DNA from: CBDAPX01 sp965198725
Lineage (GTDB): Bacteria > Pseudomonadota > Alphaproteobacteria > Rhodobacterales > Rhodobacteraceae
DNA length: 64,000 nucleotides
Assembly (NCBI GenBank): GCA_965198725.1
Contig: CBDAPX010000001.1
Location: 1,984,001-2,048,000, forward strand
Direction: 5' to 3'
In this document: in pieces, positions 61,856 through 64,000 of the stretch
How the letters are laid out: each line of letters opens with the position of its first letter
Position numbering within the stretch: position 1 is the stretch's first letter
Made by a program: the position numbers and the translations under genes
Notes under the pieces: model-generated
Seen by the model: the letters and a program-made list of their open reading frames with translations, nothing else
Told to the model about the DNA's origin: nothing
The model's database searches: none

Positions 61856-63610
61856 ATGCAACGGGTTGGTTGGCGTCGCGCGGGCGTCGTATTGGTGTTT
61901 TTGGGATGCGTGGCGATTGCAGCAGCGATTGTCTGGCGTGTGGGCTATCGGCAGGCCTTGGATCAGCTGACTTTGCGGGCCGAGGCCGATCTGGCGCTGG
62001 CCAGTGACCGGCTGACCATCCAGTTGCAGAATTACCAGGAATTGGCGGTGTTGATGTCGGATCATCCCCGGCTGCGCCAGTTACAGACGGATGAGGCGCA
62101 AGCCGTCGGCTATGAAGTTTTACGAGAAGTGGCCGATAAAACCGGAGCGCTGGACGTGATGTTTGTCGATACCCGGGGGCGCGTGGTGATTTCTGCCGAA
62201 GATAACGCGGGCCAAAACGTCGGCAAGACCTCCTATTTTCGACGCGCCATGCAAGGCGCGCTGGGCAGCGGGCATGGTGTCACCCCGATATCGAACAAGC
62301 GCGCCTACTACTATGCGGCCCCCGCTTTTGCCGTGGATGGCACGGTCTTTGGTGCCGTGATCGTAGCGGTGGACGTCGAAGGGGTGGAGGGCACCTGGCG
62401 TGGCAACAACCCGGCGGTTCTGTTCACGGATGCGTCCGGACAGGTGTTTTTGTCCAACCGGTCAGAGCTGCTTTTCTGGTCACGGCGGGCAGACGCTCCG
62501 GGTCTATTGCCGCCTGCAGGCGATCCGCGCCCCTTTGCGGCGCGTATGGTGGGGCCGCATGAGATTTGGCATCTGGATTGGGGACCGTATTTGCCCAAAG
62601 AGTCCCTGCATTTGGAACGGCCTTTGCCGGTGATTGACATGGTGGGCGAGGTTTTGGTCGACGTGGCGCCGGCCCGACGACTGGCAGGTCTGCAGGCGGC
62701 GGCGATTGCGGCGCTGTTCTTGGCGTTCGGTGCCATGCTGGTCGTGGCGACAGAGCGGCGGCGGACACTGGCCATCGCCAATGCCCGTTTGGAGGGGCGC
62801 GTCACGGCCCGTACCCAAGAGCTGTCCAAAACGAACCTGCGTCTGCGTGAAGAGATTGCCGAACGCCAAGAAGCCGAACTGCGCCTCAAACGGGCGCAGG
62901 CCGATCTGGTGCAAGCGGGTAAATTGAGCGCCTTGGGACAGATGAGTGCGGGGATCAGCCATGAGTTGAACCAGCCCTTGATGGCCATTCAGCAATTTGC
63001 CGACAATGGCACCGCGTTTCTTGGCAAAGGCCAGACGCACAAGGCGGGCGATAACCTGGGCCGGATTGCGGACATGGCGGGGCGCATGGCGCGGATCATC
63101 AAGAACCTGCGGGCCTTTGCCCGCAACGAAAGTGAACCGATGGGCAAGGTCGACCTGATTGACGTGATCAATGCAGCAGTGGACCTCACGGCCGCGCGGC
63201 TGAAGGCGGACGAAGTGTCTTTGACCTGGGCGCCGGATGACTATGATGGCCCGGTTTATGCCTGGGGCGGCGAGGTGCGTTTGGCGCAGGTGTTTGTGAA
63301 CCTCATCAACAACGCGGCGGATGCGATGATGGATCAGCCCCAGCGCGCCATCGCAATTGACATTGATCAGACAGTACCGTTGCGCGTGACGGTTCGGGAT
63401 GTTGGGCCGAGCATTGAAGAGCCGGAAAAGATGTTCGATCCCTTTTATTCAACCAAAACCGTTGGCAGCTCCGAAGGCATGGGGCTTGGCCTGTCGATCT
63501 CTTACGGTCTGGTGCAAAGCTTTGGTGGCAATATTCGCGGTCAGAACACCGATGATGGCGCCATTTTCACCGTGGAACTGGAACCCTTTGCCAAGGAACA
63601 GGCTGCATGA
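61856..63610 (+). CDS. dctB: C4-dicarboxylate sensor histidine kinase DctB
   Basis: A 584-residue membrane kinase. Two membrane helices (about 9-31 and 280-300) flank a periplasmic double PDC/Cache sensor domain (with YYYAAPAFAVDG). Then come a coiled coil, the H-box SAGISHELNQPL with the phosphorylated histidine, an N-box (VFVNLINNAADAM), and the ATP lid (GMGLGLSISYGLV). The G1 box reads DVGPSI, a variant of DxGPGI. The ATG two codons inside a GTG start was preferred. dctD overlaps its stop. Confidence 0.88.
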   Translation: MQRVGWRRAGVVLVFLGCVAIAAAIVWRVGYRQALDQLTLRAEADLALASDRLTIQLQNYQELAVLMSDHPRLRQLQTDEAQAVGYEVLREVADKTGALDVMFVDTRGRVVISAEDNAGQNVGKTSYFRRAMQGALGSGHGVTPISNKRAYYYAAPAFAVDGTVFGAVIVAVDVEGVEGTWRGNNPAVLFTDASGQVFLSNRSELLFWSRRADAPGLLPPAGDPRPFAARMVGPHEIWHLDWGPYLPKESLHLERPLPVIDMVGEVLVDVAPARRLAGLQAAAIAALFLAFGAMLVVATERRRTLAIANARLEGRVTARTQELSKTNLRLREEIAERQEAELRLKRAQADLVQAGKLSALGQMSAGISHELNQPLMAIQQFADNGTAFLGKGQTHKAGDNLGRIADMAGRMARIIKNLRAFARNESEPMGKVDLIDVINAAVDLTAARLKADEVSLTWAPDDYDGPVYAWGGEVRLAQVFVNLINNAADAMMDQPQRAIAIDIDQTVPLRVTVRDVGPSIEEPEKMFDPFYSTKTVGSSEGMGLGLSISYGLVQSFGGNIRGQNTDDGAIFTVELEPFAKEQAA

Positions 63611-64000
63611 CGCGCCGGGTATTGGTTGTTGATGATGATGCCGCCGTGCGCGAGGCGTTGAGCCAAACGCTTGACCTTGCATCGCTCGAACCGGTTTTGG
63701 CGGGGTCTTTTGTGGCGGCCAAAGACCATATCATTCCGGGTTTTGACGGGGTGATCCTGTCGGATATGCGGATGCCCGGGCGCGATGGGTTTTACCTGCT
63801 CGACTATGTGCAGCAGGTGGATCCGGATTTACCCGTGATCCTGCTGACCGGCGAAGGGGATATCCCGATGGCGGTGCAGGCCATGGGGCAGGGGGCGTTC
63901 GGGTTTCTGGAAAAACCCTGTGCGCAAGCGGACCTGCTCGCAGAGCTGGATCGGGCGCTCAACGCGCGTCAAATGGTCCTCGAAAACCGGGCCTTACAAC
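63607..64000 (+). CDS. dctD: C4-dicarboxylate response regulator DctD (cut by window edge)
   Basis: The ATG overlaps the dctB stop (ATGA). The visible 131 residues hold a receiver domain beginning RRVLVVDDDAAVREAL, with the phosphorylated aspartate in GVILSDMRMPG, the LTGEGD switch threonine and the EKPC lysine. The sigma-54 activator (AAA+) and DNA-binding domains expected of DctD lie beyond the window. Likely drives TRAP or Dct dicarboxylate uptake genes. Confidence 0.85.
   Translation, partial: MTRRVLVVDDDAAVREALSQTLDLASLEPVLAGSFVAAKDHIIPGFDGVILSDMRMPGRDGFYLLDYVQQVDPDLPVILLTGEGDIPMAVQAMGQGAFGFLEKPCAQADLLAELDRALNARQMVLENRALQ

Noticed and set aside
1..64000. tRNA, rRNA or known riboswitches
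   Set aside because: Reading through the intergenic regions I saw no cloverleaf, rRNA segment or riboswitch core; small structured RNAs could be missed without a covariance search.

Overview
The window looks like a chromosomal segment of a marine Rhodobacteraceae (Roseobacter-group) alphaproteobacterium. The gene content and order support this: dnaB-alr-mlaEF-pqiA-like-radA-cvpA-purF, surE-pcm-nlpD-like, tatABC followed by a DUF815 ATPase, cysG-DUF2849-cysI-cysH-DUF934, a form II (AYRGAGR) cox cluster, a Hint-domain protein and DctB/DctD. No rRNA, tRNA, CRISPR array or prophage was seen.

Layout. 1-12.6 kb holds mostly housekeeping and stress genes: the RNase J end, a Gph-like phosphatase, an RhlE-type helicase, a glycosyltransferase, prfC, a Hint protein, an SDR, an AlkC-like DNA glycosylase, an ArsM-like methyltransferase, an ABC ATPase and a GNAT. 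12.6-20.4 kb holds a WYL regulator, the Tat operon and surE-pcm-nlpD. 20.5-34.2 kb is a long, mainly minus-strand core block (purF, cvpA, radA, Mla transporter, alr, dnaB, pyrE, pyrC). 33.2-38.6 kb is an accessory glycan/sulfotransferase locus. An IS3-family element there lies between two truncated genes. 38.8-47.3 kb is a complete form II carbon-monoxide-dehydrogenase-type cluster (AAA+ and VWA accessory genes, XdhC-like, molybdopterin-binding, S, L, M). 47.4-52.6 kb holds DUF2950/DUF3300, a selenium-binding/methanethiol-oxidase family gene and a TIR-domain protein. 52.7-60.6 kb has infC, an MFS pump, ferredoxin-NADP reductase and the assimilatory sulfur operon with a divergent Lrp-type regulator. 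The window ends with a P450 and the start of dctBD.

How genes work together. The cox cluster encodes both the molybdenum hydroxylase and the proteins expected to mature it. The sulfur operon supplies siroheme (CysG), sulfite reductase (CysI) and (P)APS reductase (CysH), with electrons perhaps from the nearby Fpr. TatABC can export folded cofactor enzymes. Mla, PqiA-like and NlpD-like proteins serve envelope upkeep.

Most notable. (1) CysH carries an apparent in-frame internal deletion that removes the region expected to hold its second Fe-S cysteine pair. (2) Four genes (P-loop protein, DUF3300, selenium-binding protein, P450) each show a single-base frameshift, mostly at or beside short homopolymers: either gene decay or assembly error. 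(3) The IS3 copy sits between two truncated, non-matching genes, which points to a deletion. (4) A family of intergenic repeats occurs five times. (5) IF3 appears to start at AUA. (6) A TIR protein has an unassigned C-terminal domain. No wholly new multi-gene system stood out; the TIR protein and the isolated molybdopterin-binding protein are the best leads for new biology.
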